IMG/VR virus record: IMGVR_UViG_3300044952_000107
Coordinates: 1 to 27,041 of that record
Direction: 5' to 3' (one strand)
Origin: a virus
Length of the DNA stretch: 27,041 bases
This document shows, piece after piece, positions 6,977 through 16,886 of this stretch; positions within the stretch are counted from its first letter, which is position 1; each line of letters begins with the position of its first letter. Made by a program: the position numbers and the translations under genes. The notes under the pieces were generated by a model. It saw nothing but the letters and a program-made list of their open reading frames with translations, did no database searches and was not told the origin of the DNA.

Positions 6977-9900
6977 ATGGCAATCGAGGCAAAACTCGCG
7001 GATGGAAGAGTTCTAAGGTTTCCCGACGGCACAAACCCAGACGTTATTGATTCTACCGTTCAAAGTTTAATTGCGGAAAGCAGACCAGCCCCCGCGCCAA
7101 CGCCTGCTCCGGCTACCCCCGTAGTAGAAAAAATATCCGAGCAGCCTAAACGCGCCCCGTATAAAAATAGGGTTGAAATGCTTGACGATGCCGTTAACCT
7201 TCTTGAAGAGGGTGCTAACCAAGAGAAACTAAAACAGTCTCTTCAAAGCATGGGTGTTAATTTTGAGGACGTAGTTAAGCACGGGCAGCAACGAGGTAGT
7301 GACTACTTTAAACAGCAAGCGCCAATGGCTGTACCTGCGCCGCCTCGCGCTAGGGCTGAACCCACTGGCACGGTCAAAGCTACACCCAAAACTAAATTTA
7401 CTGAATCCCCCGGAAAATATGCCGCAGAAGCAACCGGTAATATGTTTAGGCGTGTGGATGCAAGTTTAGGTGATATTGCTACAAGCTACCTATTTCAGAC
7501 TGGTGTAGCCGACGCTGATGCTGCGGGACGCTTACTAGCACGCAATGCAAAACAAAGAGCAGCCGCTGCCCCTTCCCAAGATATACGTGCGGGTATGGAA
7601 GCAATCGGCAACTCCAAAACCTACGGCGAAGCTATCTCCGCTTTGGCTTCTAACCCACGTGCAACGTTTACCATGTTGGTGGAGTCCGTGGCAGTATCCT
7701 TGCCCGGTATGGTTCCTGCTTTAGTACTCGGCCCTGCTGGAGTTGTAACTAGATCTGTTGTTGGTGGCTCTACATCAGGTGCTACTGAGTATGGCTCGGT
7801 TATGGCTGACGTCTTGCAGGACAAAGGCGTCAATATGTTGGATGCAAACGCAATATCTAAAGCGTTGTCCAACCCAAAAATTATTGCAGAGATGCGCGAT
7901 AAAGCCGCTAAACGCGGTTTGATTATTGGTGTAATTGACGGTTTGTCTCTGGGTGTAGCTGGCAGGTTCTTAAAACCTGCGCAAGCTCTTATTGCTGAAG
8001 GTAAGCTTGCTGGGGCTGCGGCTAAAAAAGCTACTTTGTCTGCTTGGGGTAAAGAGCTGGCAACTCAAACGGCTGGCGGTGCTGGCGGTGAATTTGCAGC
8101 ACAAAAAGCCACAGGCGATGACAAACCCGCCGATGTGTTACTTGAAGCTTTGGCCGGAGTCGTTACTGCTCCGCTAGAAGCGCGTTCTAATTTACGTAAC
8201 GCTAGAATGGCTGAGCAAGAAGCTTCAATTAACGCTGAACTTGCTGCGCAAAAAGAACCAGTAAATATGGATTTAGGTGAACTTGGGGAAGTGCGCCCAA
8301 GCGATGACTTACAGCAAGCACCTCCACCCCCACCACCCATACCAAAGACAACACCGGACGCAGTACGTAAAGCCCGTGTTCAAGAGGAATACGAACGACT
8401 GATTGCATTAGGCACGCCCCCTGATACTGCCGGAAATATGGCGGCGCGTAGAGTTGCCGATGCTATAAAAGCCGAGAATAAAGCTGCGGCTGTTAATATA
8501 CCCAAAGATCGTGTAGAGCAGATCACACAAGAACTGATCGCGGTTGGAGTTCCACCGCAACAGGCAAAGCTTGACGCACAGCAACTAGCTCAAGAGGAGG
8601 CACAAGCAGATGAGCTTGCGCAGAACGAAACAGGAGGAACAGCAAATGTTGCTGAACCTATCAATACTCCAAGTGGAGAAAGCGTTAGCGTGGCTAGACA
8701 GCCCAGTGCAGAACCCCCCGCCGCAGGAGTTGGAGTCGCTGAGCCAAGTGGAGTGGTTCCTACTGGACAGGATGTTGCAGGAGCTACTACTGGAGAAGGA
8801 GCACAGCCGTTTGCATTAACTCGTGGGAACGTTACACTTGAAGCAATTCAAGCGTTGTCTGATGAGCAGCTAGAAAAAGAACTTTCTAACGTTTATCTTA
8901 GCAACAACGAGTTTGAATTATTAAACGAAGAACAAATACGGCGCAAAGAAAAAGCAGCGCCAAAAATAGACACTGCGTCTGAAGCTGCGTATGCCGAGCG
9001 TATTAAGGACGACCCAACAGCCCCTGCGTACAACGATACTGATGCTCGTATTAAACGTATTGCCGACCGCTACGAACAAGCGGGTGATACAGATTTTGCT
9101 AACGCTATCCGCGATATACCTAACCAACGACGCCCCTCTTACGAAGAAACGGCAAAGTTAGAAAAAGCACAAGACCAAGAATTTGCGGATAAAGATAGAG
9201 CAGAAACTTTTGAAACTAATAGAGCAAAAGTTGAAGGTATTGCCCGAACTAATGCGCGTGCCGCATTTGACCAAGCAAGCGATCCTGATTATGGTGGCGA
9301 TATTAATTTGGCAACTGATGACTACCGCCAAAATGTTGTAGATACGCTATTAGAACAAGGGCTAAAAGATGACCCAGACTTTGAAGCTTTACGTGACGCA
9401 GCAGACCGCGCATTTGATGATGAAGTTAATAAACTAAAAGGAACTACAAGTGGCATTGAAACCTCTGAAACCATCAAAACAACGCAAGAAGGACAAGAAG
9501 CACCACCAGCCGGAGCAGTAAGCAAAGGCAAACGTGGTCGGCCACCTGTTCAGCAACGCCACGTAGTTACAGAAAACTCCGAAGGTGGGTTTGACCACGT
9601 TACAGATGGTGAAGTAACTGCAACTTACAAGAACAAGAAGCAAGCTATTGCGGCTGTTAATCTGGCAAGGTCTAAAGATAAAGGCGATGCTGCATTAATT
9701 GCTAAGAATCAAGCAAGCCTAGACAAAGCACTTGCTTCTACAGGCCGAGGTCGACCAGCTAAAGCTCCGTCAGAAGATGGTACTACTGAGATAGACCAAG
9801 AAGCGCGTGACGAAATTAATAGGTTGGAATCAGCGCTTGAAACGTACAACTCAACTACGGATGACAAAGAAGCTAGAAACTCAGCACTGTACATTAGTGA

Positions 9901-12900
9901 TGCCGCAGTTGACCCAAATGTGCCTAAAGCTGCACGTGAACGTGCTAAGCAAATGCTTGAGGACGATATTGATCCAAAAGACATACCTAAAGGTTTGCGC
10001 TCTTCTGAAGCAAAGGTAGCCAAACCCGACACAGGGTTTAGCGGGCTGACTAACGGTTCACAAGCAATTGCGCACATCATTAAGACTGGTAATCTATTCC
10101 AACGGTTTGTAGCGCAGCGCATCCGTAACTTTGTAATTAACGTTAAGTTTGTGGTGGTTGAGAAGGGTGATCCAGCACCGGCTCAGCTAAGCGGTGCGCG
10201 TGGTTTGTTTGTTTATACCCCGGGATCTAAAGAACGTACCATATACGTGCGTGGTAGTAGTTTCGGAGACCAACAAGGTATAAACGTTATAACAGTGTTG
10301 CACGAATTGCTGCACGCAGCAACGGCTAGTCGTATTGACGCAGGTCTATTCAAAGGGTTTAAAAACGCTAGCCTGCAGAAGTTTATGCGCGAGATGGAAA
10401 GCCTGATGAAACGTACGCAAGAAGCGTATGAAGAAGGCGTGCTGTTTGGCGAGTTATCCCCAGAAGTGCAAAAAATGATTGAAGGCACTACTGACCGCGA
10501 CAGAACGGGCAAAGTATCTATTGGTGTATTTTCTGACCCCCATGAGTTCTTAGCTTATGGCATGTCTAGCCCTGAATTTCAGAAGTTCTTAATGAGCGTA
10601 CAGGGTAAACGTGGCACAGGCTTCTCTGGTTTTGTCGATAGCATCCGCGATTTGTTCGGTGTTAAACAAGGTGAAGCTACTGCGTTCTCTGATCTGGTCG
10701 ACATTACTGACAAGATGCTTGATACAAGACTAACCGCAGTCGATACAAAAGGTGGCGCACTACCACAAAAGATTAATTACACCCCTCCTGAGTTTGACGA
10801 AGACGCGGATAAGGGGGAGCAAAAAGAACTGCGCACCGCCAAAGAACTTACTAAGGCTCGCGTAAAGGCTGAGATTACGTACCAGCAATCTGCGGACTCT
10901 CAAAAAGTTAAGAACGCTGGAATGCTGCAAAAGATTAGAGACCCAGAGAAAGCCAAGATACTGTTCAAGGGCGCTTGGAAAAAAATGAATAGCGCCCAGC
11001 GTGCAGTGGCAGTGCGACTCCCAACTTGGGACTTTTTGGCTGACTGGGTTAAAGGCGAATTGCCGCAAGTACAACAAGCACTAGACTTGCACAATGACAT
11101 GAAGGGTATGACCAAAGCACTGCTTGAGGCCGCAGAAGAACGCATCCGTGTAACACGTAATGCTTTTAAAGCCGACAAGACTTTGGAAGAAAAGTTAACC
11201 CAGATGATATACAAAACGACGGATGCTCAGTACGATCCGTCGGATACAACGCAAAAGGTGCGGGACAAAGTATTTGACAACGGTTACAAAGCACTCGGCG
11301 CAAAAGGCCAAGAGTTGTACAAAATGTGGCGTGACTACTACGTCGACATGGGCGACTTATTCATTGAGCTATTAGATGAGCAAGTGCGTGGTATCTCTGG
11401 TTTAACTGACGAAGTTAAAAGCAATTTAGCCGCTGTTATTCGTCAGACGTACGAAACTAAAGATCGGATCAAACCCTTCTTCCCATTTGTGCGTGACGAA
11501 GGTGACTTCTGGTTAGCCGTTGGTAAATCAACCTCTCCTACTAGAGCGTTTTATATTTACGAATCCGCAACAGAACGTGACGAAGATGCCGCACGTATTG
11601 CCGGAGAAAAAAGACAGTCCATTGAGGAGATGCGTGACTCAGGAGAGATGGAGTTAGGCGACGACCTTGATGCTTTGCGTAACACTGCAAGAGACTCTAG
11701 CCAACTGCTGACTTCTATCTTTAGAGCAATTGATGCTATTAAGCTACCTGCTGGGGATACAGAAGGCACAACAAACGCCTACAAAGAGAATCTAAAAGAC
11801 TCTGTGTACCAAGTGTTCTTGAACACAATGCCCGAGCAAAGCTTCCGTCTGATGTTCCGCCATCGTAAAGGCCGTGGTGGTTATAGAACCGACTTTATTC
11901 AGAATGTGGCTAAAACAGCCGCAAAAATGTCTGTGCAGTTGGCCCGCCTCAAGTATGCGCAAAAGATGCGTAACGTTACTTCTGCCGCACGAGATAGCAT
12001 CGTAGGTAGAGAGCAATTACTACCGTATGTAAAAGAGTTGGAACGGCGTGTAGCAACTGTGTTGTCGCCAAAACCACAAGACGTTTGGGATGCGGTTGCT
12101 GGAGTAGCTAACAGAGTTACATACCTGTGGACACTTACTAGTGCGTCGACTGCGTTGATCCAGCCTATATCTATATATGTCTCTGCCCTGCCTATCTTGG
12201 CGGCTAACCATGGCTTCTCGCCTATTAGAACGGCAAAAGAACTTGGAAAAATGATAACGTACTTAAATCAGTACGGTGTTGTTAAAGAGAATGTAGACGG
12301 CACGCACCGCTACGTTGCCCCCAGTATTGCTAACGCCAAGAACTTACCTGCAGATGAGAAGCGGGCTATTCAAGCTATGACCCGCATGAATGTGGCGCAG
12401 TCTACCTACGTTGCACAGGTGTACGATTACTCTCAGACCCCCGTATCCGATTTAGAAAGTGTCAGAGGTAGGGGCAAAGAAGCCGCGTATCTTATAACTG
12501 GTGCATTGATGCACAACATGGAGCGCTTAACCCGTGAGGTGGTGTACCTAGCTTCGTATCGTTTGGGCAAACAACGTGGACTGTCCGAAGCCGACGCAAT
12601 TAAACAAGCCGCTGATGACACTCGTGAGGCGCTCGGCGACTATGAGACTACAAACAAACCACGTTGGATGCAACGTGGTGTGGGGCGTGTTGCGTTTGCA
12701 ATGAAGATGTACCCCGTAGTTATGATTCAGCAATTAGTTGGTAACTTCTTAAAGATGATTCCGTTCTTTAACAAAGAGGGTAAAAAAGAAGCGCTGGCTA
12801 AGTTTATTGGTATCTACATGACTGCTGGGTCTATAGCAGGATTAGCTGGTATACCTGCTTACTCCATATTGATTCACGGTATTGTGGCTGGGCTTAAAGA

Positions 12901-13792
12901 CAAGGTAGATGAGGAAGACTTACCTGAAGAACTTAAAGACATGGATCCAGAGATGTGGCTCAGAGAAGTCTACATGCCGCAAAAGTTTGGTGAGTATTCA
13001 GTTGGCGGTGTGCCCCTTGATGAATGGATTATGGACGGCCCTATTAATGCTGTTACAGGTTGGAGCATATCCTCAAGGATTGGTCTCAATGACATTTGGG
13101 CAAAAGACGGTAAGTCTACTAAAGATGTTAAAGAAGCCGCAGCAGGTTTCTTGGCTGCGTATTTTGGTGGCCCCACTTTAAGCGTAACAACCAGTATGCT
13201 TGATGCTGTTGAGCAGTACATGCTTGGGGACTATGAAAAGGGCAACGAGAAGATGATGCCTAAACCAATTAGAGACTTCTTACTTGCGCAGAAATACAAC
13301 GTTGAAGGTATCAAGTCGGCAACAGGTGTGGAGCTAGTTGCGCCTGAAAACGTTAAGACGTCTGAAAAAGTTGGCCAAATAATTGGTTTTGCCCCCGCGC
13401 TTACCGCTAGTGTTAAAGAAGCTGGTTTCAAAATGCTGTCTAAAGAACAGGATATCCTGAACGAACGCAACAAGATACTGCGCAAGTTGGATATTCAAAA
13501 CCGTAAAGGTACGGACGAAGGTGATGCTAAGTTTGACAACATCATAGATAAAGACGTTGAACAGTTTAACAAGCAATACCCAGACTACTCGTTGAAGATC
13601 AAAGACATTAAGAAATCTTTGAAAACAAAAGACGAACAACGTCAAAAAGCACCAGCCGGTGTAACTACAACTAAGAAGTTCTACGGTATAGGTGACGAAG
13701 CTATTAGCAACCTTGAGAAGAAGCTTGAGCGCAGGGAAAAAGAAATGGAAGAGCGGCGCAAGGTAGAGCTGACTGGTATGGCTAGCAAATAA
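6977..13792 (+). CDS. Giant polyvalent-type internal/ejection protein with zincin-like motif and AT-hooks (2271 aa)
   Basis: The start is ATG after AAAGGGG. Order of parts: an N-terminal 40-residue module (LADGRVLRFPDGTNPDVID) seen at the head of many large phage internal proteins; Pro-rich linkers; a hydrophobic Gly/Ala-rich region (about 231-265 and onward) that may contact membrane; Pro tract PPPPPP (about 449); charged helical segments; AT-hook cores R853-G-R-P and R924-G-R-P; a zincin-like motif H1109-E-L-L-H1113 with candidate third ligand E1190 in PHEFLAYG; long helical middle; and from about 1847 a region with TTNKPRWMQRGVGRVAF and two hydrophobic helices, resembling the large polyvalent-protein-associated domain LPD38. 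Such proteins are packaged and delivered with phage DNA. Proteolytic activity is predicted from the motif only. It ends the virion operon; its stop lies inside the U-tract template of a minus-strand terminator. Confidence 0.8.
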   Translation: MAIEAKLADGRVLRFPDGTNPDVIDSTVQSLIAESRPAPAPTPAPATPVVEKISEQPKRAPYKNRVEMLDDAVNLLEEGANQEKLKQSLQSMGVNFEDVVKHGQQRGSDYFKQQAPMAVPAPPRARAEPTGTVKATPKTKFTESPGKYAAEATGNMFRRVDASLGDIATSYLFQTGVADADAAGRLLARNAKQRAAAAPSQDIRAGMEAIGNSKTYGEAISALASNPRATFTMLVESVAVSLPGMVPALVLGPAGVVTRSVVGGSTSGATEYGSVMADVLQDKGVNMLDANAISKALSNPKIIAEMRDKAAKRGLIIGVIDGLSLGVAGRFLKPAQALIAEGKLAGAAAKKATLSAWGKELATQTAGGAGGEFAAQKATGDDKPADVLLEALAGVVTAPLEARSNLRNARMAEQEASINAELAAQKEPVNMDLGELGEVRPSDDLQQAPPPPPPIPKTTPDAVRKARVQEEYERLIALGTPPDTAGNMAARRVADAIKAENKAAAVNIPKDRVEQITQELIAVGVPPQQAKLDAQQLAQEEAQADELAQNETGGTANVAEPINTPSGESVSVARQPSAEPPAAGVGVAEPSGVVPTGQDVAGATTGEGAQPFALTRGNVTLEAIQALSDEQLEKELSNVYLSNNEFELLNEEQIRRKEKAAPKIDTASEAAYAERIKDDPTAPAYNDTDARIKRIADRYEQAGDTDFANAIRDIPNQRRPSYEETAKLEKAQDQEFADKDRAETFETNRAKVEGIARTNARAAFDQASDPDYGGDINLATDDYRQNVVDTLLEQGLKDDPDFEALRDAADRAFDDEVNKLKGTTSGIETSETIKTTQEGQEAPPAGAVSKGKRGRPPVQQRHVVTENSEGGFDHVTDGEVTATYKNKKQAIAAVNLARSKDKGDAALIAKNQASLDKALASTGRGRPAKAPSEDGTTEIDQEARDEINRLESALETYNSTTDDKEARNSALYISDAAVDPNVPKAARERAKQMLEDDIDPKDIPKGLRSSEAKVAKPDTGFSGLTNGSQAIAHIIKTGNLFQRFVAQRIRNFVINVKFVVVEKGDPAPAQLSGARGLFVYTPGSKERTIYVRGSSFGDQQGINVITVLHELLHAATASRIDAGLFKGFKNASLQKFMREMESLMKRTQEAYEEGVLFGELSPEVQKMIEGTTDRDRTGKVSIGVFSDPHEFLAYGMSSPEFQKFLMSVQGKRGTGFSGFVDSIRDLFGVKQGEATAFSDLVDITDKMLDTRLTAVDTKGGALPQKINYTPPEFDEDADKGEQKELRTAKELTKARVKAEITYQQSADSQKVKNAGMLQKIRDPEKAKILFKGAWKKMNSAQRAVAVRLPTWDFLADWVKGELPQVQQALDLHNDMKGMTKALLEAAEERIRVTRNAFKADKTLEEKLTQMIYKTTDAQYDPSDTTQKVRDKVFDNGYKALGAKGQELYKMWRDYYVDMGDLFIELLDEQVRGISGLTDEVKSNLAAVIRQTYETKDRIKPFFPFVRDEGDFWLAVGKSTSPTRAFYIYESATERDEDAARIAGEKRQSIEEMRDSGEMELGDDLDALRNTARDSSQLLTSIFRAIDAIKLPAGDTEGTTNAYKENLKDSVYQVFLNTMPEQSFRLMFRHRKGRGGYRTDFIQNVAKTAAKMSVQLARLKYAQKMRNVTSAARDSIVGREQLLPYVKELERRVATVLSPKPQDVWDAVAGVANRVTYLWTLTSASTALIQPISIYVSALPILAANHGFSPIRTAKELGKMITYLNQYGVVKENVDGTHRYVAPSIANAKNLPADEKRAIQAMTRMNVAQSTYVAQVYDYSQTPVSDLESVRGRGKEAAYLITGALMHNMERLTREVVYLASYRLGKQRGLSEADAIKQAADDTREALGDYETTNKPRWMQRGVGRVAFAMKMYPVVMIQQLVGNFLKMIPFFNKEGKKEALAKFIGIYMTAGSIAGLAGIPAYSILIHGIVAGLKDKVDEEDLPEELKDMDPEMWLREVYMPQKFGEYSVGGVPLDEWIMDGPINAVTGWSISSRIGLNDIWAKDGKSTKDVKEAAAGFLAAYFGGPTLSVTTSMLDAVEQYMLGDYEKGNEKMMPKPIRDFLLAQKYNVEGIKSATGVELVAPENVKTSEKVGQIIGFAPALTASVKEAGFKMLSKEQDILNERNKILRKLDIQNRKGTDEGDAKFDNIIDKDVEQFNKQYPDYSLKIKDIKKSLKTKDEQRQKAPAGVTTTKKFYGIGDEAISNLEKKLERREKEMEERRKVELTGMASK

Positions 13793-13819
13793 AAAAATCC
13801 CCAGTGATTAGCCGGGGAT
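13790..13819 (-). terminator. Rho-independent terminator for the minus-strand arm
   Basis: Read on the minus strand, ATCCCC (from 13819) pairs with GGGGAT (to 13797) around an 11-nt loop, followed directly by seven T residues (13791-13797 as A on the plus strand). On the plus strand the A-run precedes the hairpin and no T-run follows, so it should end minus-strand transcripts only. It sits between the convergent arms and overlaps the TAA stop of the 2271-aa gene. Confidence 0.8.
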
Positions 13820-13867
13820 AAGAGGAGAATAGCAACCAACTCAGAAAATCTCAGGGTTTAGTTTAAA

Positions 13868-14062
13868 TTAAACCCGCCATACGCGCAAGCCTTTTACGCC
13901 TTCTTCTATAACTACTTTTGTAACCACAGGTATCTTTAACCGCCTACAGATTGCGGTAATTTCTTGCCGGGCGGCTTTCTCGTCAATGCAGAGTACAAAG
14001 AAAGAGTAGCCACGCCGAAATTTAGACCAATCAATTTGATACGTCACCGTCTCGATTTTCAT
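13868..14062 (-). CDS. Small conserved phage protein (64 aa), unknown function
   Basis: This 64-aa ORF begins with ATG inside the last codons of the primase-helicase gene (32-nt overlap) and is the last gene of the minus arm. The sequence is compact, alternating strand and helix: KIETVTYQIDW, then GYSFFVLCID, then a helix KAARQEITAICRRL, then VVTKVVIEEGVKGLRVWRV. The strand-helix-strand pattern and the GLRVWR ending match a small protein I recognise from many phage genomes, never with an assigned function. Its 3' end carries an inverted repeat, GGGTTTA with TAAACCC (13854-13875), which may be a transcript-end hairpin before the terminator. It is likely real because of conservation of this pattern and operon position. 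Confidence 0.75.
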   Translation of the reverse strand: MKIETVTYQIDWSKFRRGYSFFVLCIDEKAARQEITAICRRLKIPVVTKVVIEEGVKGLRVWRV

Positions 14063-16883
14063 CTGTAGCTACAAGGGCGTCCATCTGTAAGAACTCGGTG
14101 GCTGATGCGTCAAACTTCAGCACCCGAACTGCGGGGGATACAACCTTCATGCCTTTGGACATTCGCTTGTTCACACCCTCTAAATAAATCTTGGCGTTAC
14201 CTAACTCTTTCAAGGTGGTCTTGTAATTAATCTGCTGTTTGACGCAAAAGTCTTTAAATTGCTTGGCCGCAATAAAGAGTTCTTTGGTATCTGGCTCGTA
14301 GCGTATGAGCAACTCTCCACGGGGCTCGAGCATAGGCATAGACTGCAGGTTACTACGAGCATCGACCTCACCATTTACAACTAAAGCGTTAATAATATGG
14401 GCGTTAACAAACTCACCAAGGATTGTTACGGGTGTTGAGTTTGGTGCTTGTATCTCAAACCGCATCTCACCTAACATGCCTTTAAGCCAGTCGTACACAG
14501 CCTTCATGTCGTAGTTGTGCAGTTCTAGTTGGGATGCAATCAAACCACCAGCTATGTTACACGCCGACACACCTGACCAGAAACGCTCCTTCTGATTAAA
14601 CTGTACTTCTCTATCAAGCCGAGCCTGAATCTTGCGCACCAAGGCTATTGCTTCTTCCAAGTTATTAACAAGCCACTGGATGTAGATTTCGCCCGCATGC
14701 CCAAAGTTCTCACGCAGTTGGTGGTCAAACATCTGCTTACCCTCTTGCACCTCAATGATGCCGTTGGGTTCAATCTTGTACTCAAGTAGACGCATGGACT
14801 CACCATCGGGCGTATTCTTTGCTACACCTAACTTTTCATAGAAGCTGGCGTTTGCCGAGCACAAAGTCATACCCTGCCAGCTAGTGTTGTTAACACGCAA
14901 CGTATTGGTCTGCCCGTTCATTTTGTTTTTGCCTCGGCCTTGGCTAATGCTGTACGCCAAGTCAGAGAACTCCATGCCACTCAAGTTGGTAATCTCGTCA
15001 ATGGTGTTAGGCAGATTGTTCATCACGCCAAGCTGGTGCATCTTTGCGTTGAACGTATCCTTGTACATAGAGGTTAACCCCTTGGGTTCACCATACACAC
15101 TGTTGCACATAAACAACGCTGTCGACTTACCTGAACCAGACTCGGGGTGAATCACGTTAATGATCGCACCTTCAAGACCTGTAAATTTCAACAGTGGTGA
15201 GCCGAATGCCGTGAGTGCGGCAAACGCATGGGGTTCAAGCCCCGGCCTAGCGTACATGTTGAACGCTTCTTTCCACTTCTCCATCGTGCCTTTGGCAATT
15301 AGCTTTGCGGCAATATCTTTTGTAACGCTTGACGGCGGGCTGTAAAACACTCCGTCTTTTGTAATCTCTCTATCACCGAGGATGAACTTGCTGTTCCCCT
15401 CGACCCAACCAAACTGAGTTCTCATGGTTTCTGCCTTTTTAATGTATTGCAAATTTTTTATAAAGAAAACAACATACCTTGCAAGCAATTCGTACTGTGA
15501 CTTGTGGGCTACAACTCCGTTATGTGCCAACTGTTTGCGCAACTCATCAGGTGAAGAGATACCCATCGTGGGGATACTGAACTCTCGGACACCGTCATGC
15601 GGTAAGTGCAAACGAAACAAAGCTATCTCGCCAAGCTCAGGATCGCGCATGCGCTTGACTACGTATAAGTCATGCTCGTACACAAGTTTTGGCTCGGCTT
15701 CGTCGTCTTCGCTTTCGGGGCGGATGTAAACACCACCCTTTTTGCCACGGAAGAACGGAAATGGGTACTCTGGTATGTGCTGTATCTCAACCTCACCGTC
15801 TTTATCTTCAACGGCATATTCGTTATCTTCTGCTTCGGCTTGTTCAATTTCAACACCAAGCATGATGGGCGATTTAATTTTGCCTCTATGGATGCAACCC
15901 TCACAACCTTGCGGATTGAGTTTTGCAAATGTCGCGCAGTGATGTGGGCCACCCTTGCTACGTAGGTTGTTAACTTTATTATCAACTTCTACGGCATCGT
16001 AACCCTCATGTTTGTTCGACAGTTTATGTGCAGCCTTGTCTCCATCTACGCAGAAAGCCGCAATAGAAAGAGCGGAGCGCCACAACGGTTCTTCAATATC
16101 GTTTTGGTTTTCAAAGCAGTGATTAAGTTGGGCGCACCCACCTTCACCCTTCATCATGATCGTCTTAAACCGCTTGACCTTGTTACCCATGAGCGCTTCC
16201 ATCATCGGGCTCAATGAGCGCGGGATGAAGTCAGGTACGTCGTCCTTTGGTTCAGGCGCACCAAGCAAGTCTTTAACTTCTTGGTATGTCATGCGAGGCG
16301 TCAGTTCGTTTAGTACTGTTACCTCTTTGGGCTCTTCCTGTTTGAAATTGAATGTGCCGGGGATGCGCAGGATACGTGAAGCCTCAAAGACTGAGGAGTC
16401 CACAATCAACCCTTGCTCAACGCACAACTCACGAAGCCTGTTGGCTAGTGGCTCCCATTCTCGGCGAGACACTGTTTCTTCTAGTAGCCAGTACGCATGT
16501 ATGCCGTAACCAGAACTTACTAGTATTGGCCTTGGTAAGCCGACCGCAATGCAGAACTTCTTGAACTCATCGAGTCCGGTTTGCTGATCGAGATAGCCCT
16601 TGATAATGCCTTTTTTGTCGGGTACACCTTTGGTTGGGCCACAGTCAATGTCCATCCACAGAGCACGGAAGTATTTTGCATTCTCATGAGTGCGGTTGTT
16701 TAACGATCCGTACTTGGCGCATCCAAAGAATACGTCAATCTTGCGTTTAACAAACTGCTGCGCTAGCTCTTCAACCTCTTCCTTAGTATCTACAAAATTC
16801 TGGTCAGGATACTTACCAATCCCCATCACACAGTAGCGCCCTTCCGGTGGCAGTACCGTATCGAGTAGATCGAAAGATGACAT
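14031..16883 (-). CDS. Primase-helicase: AEP-type primase fused to DUF927-like helicase (950 aa)
   Basis: Predicted to make primers and unwind DNA at the phage fork. The N-terminal AEP (archaeo-eukaryotic primase) core shows motif I W-M-D78-I-D80, motif II S-G-Y-G-I-H129, and motif III V-D162 followed by R170-x-x-R173-I-P-G-T. A Cys/His cluster with C316, C327, C330 and H332 looks like a zinc-binding element between the domains. An acidic linker (about 345-365) leads to a helicase domain with Walker A G583-S-G-K-S-T (K586) and Walker B T-I-D629-E630, in a context like DUF927/superfamily 3-type phage helicases. The length suits a fusion of both functions. The start codon lies three bases after the preceding regulator's stop; its own Shine-Dalgarno is weak, suggesting translational coupling. 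No Toprim domain is present, so it is not T7 gp4-like. Confidence 0.85.
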   Translation of the reverse strand: MSSFDLLDTVLPPEGRYCVMGIGKYPDQNFVDTKEEVEELAQQFVKRKIDVFFGCAKYGSLNNRTHENAKYFRALWMDIDCGPTKGVPDKKGIIKGYLDQQTGLDEFKKFCIAVGLPRPILVSSGYGIHAYWLLEETVSRREWEPLANRLRELCVEQGLIVDSSVFEASRILRIPGTFNFKQEEPKEVTVLNELTPRMTYQEVKDLLGAPEPKDDVPDFIPRSLSPMMEALMGNKVKRFKTIMMKGEGGCAQLNHCFENQNDIEEPLWRSALSIAAFCVDGDKAAHKLSNKHEGYDAVEVDNKVNNLRSKGGPHHCATFAKLNPQGCEGCIHRGKIKSPIMLGVEIEQAEAEDNEYAVEDKDGEVEIQHIPEYPFPFFRGKKGGVYIRPESEDDEAEPKLVYEHDLYVVKRMRDPELGEIALFRLHLPHDGVREFSIPTMGISSPDELRKQLAHNGVVAHKSQYELLARYVVFFIKNLQYIKKAETMRTQFGWVEGNSKFILGDREITKDGVFYSPPSSVTKDIAAKLIAKGTMEKWKEAFNMYARPGLEPHAFAALTAFGSPLLKFTGLEGAIINVIHPESGSGKSTALFMCNSVYGEPKGLTSMYKDTFNAKMHQLGVMNNLPNTIDEITNLSGMEFSDLAYSISQGRGKNKMNGQTNTLRVNNTSWQGMTLCSANASFYEKLGVAKNTPDGESMRLLEYKIEPNGIIEVQEGKQMFDHQLRENFGHAGEIYIQWLVNNLEEAIALVRKIQARLDREVQFNQKERFWSGVSACNIAGGLIASQLELHNYDMKAVYDWLKGMLGEMRFEIQAPNSTPVTILGEFVNAHIINALVVNGEVDARSNLQSMPMLEPRGELLIRYEPDTKELFIAAKQFKDFCVKQQINYKTTLKELGNAKIYLEGVNKRMSKGMKVVSPAVRVLKFDASATEFLQMDALVATDENRDGDVSN

Positions 16884-16886
16884 GTT

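Noticed and set aside
13854-13875. GGGTTTA/TAAACCC inverted repeat as a second terminator
   Set aside because: No T-run follows on either strand; the convincing minus-strand terminator is at 13790-13819.
15672-15985. Overlapping open frames on both strands inside the primase-helicase gene
   Set aside because: They fall across the acidic linker of the primase-helicase, whose own motifs are intact on either side, so there is no frameshift or nested gene to explain.
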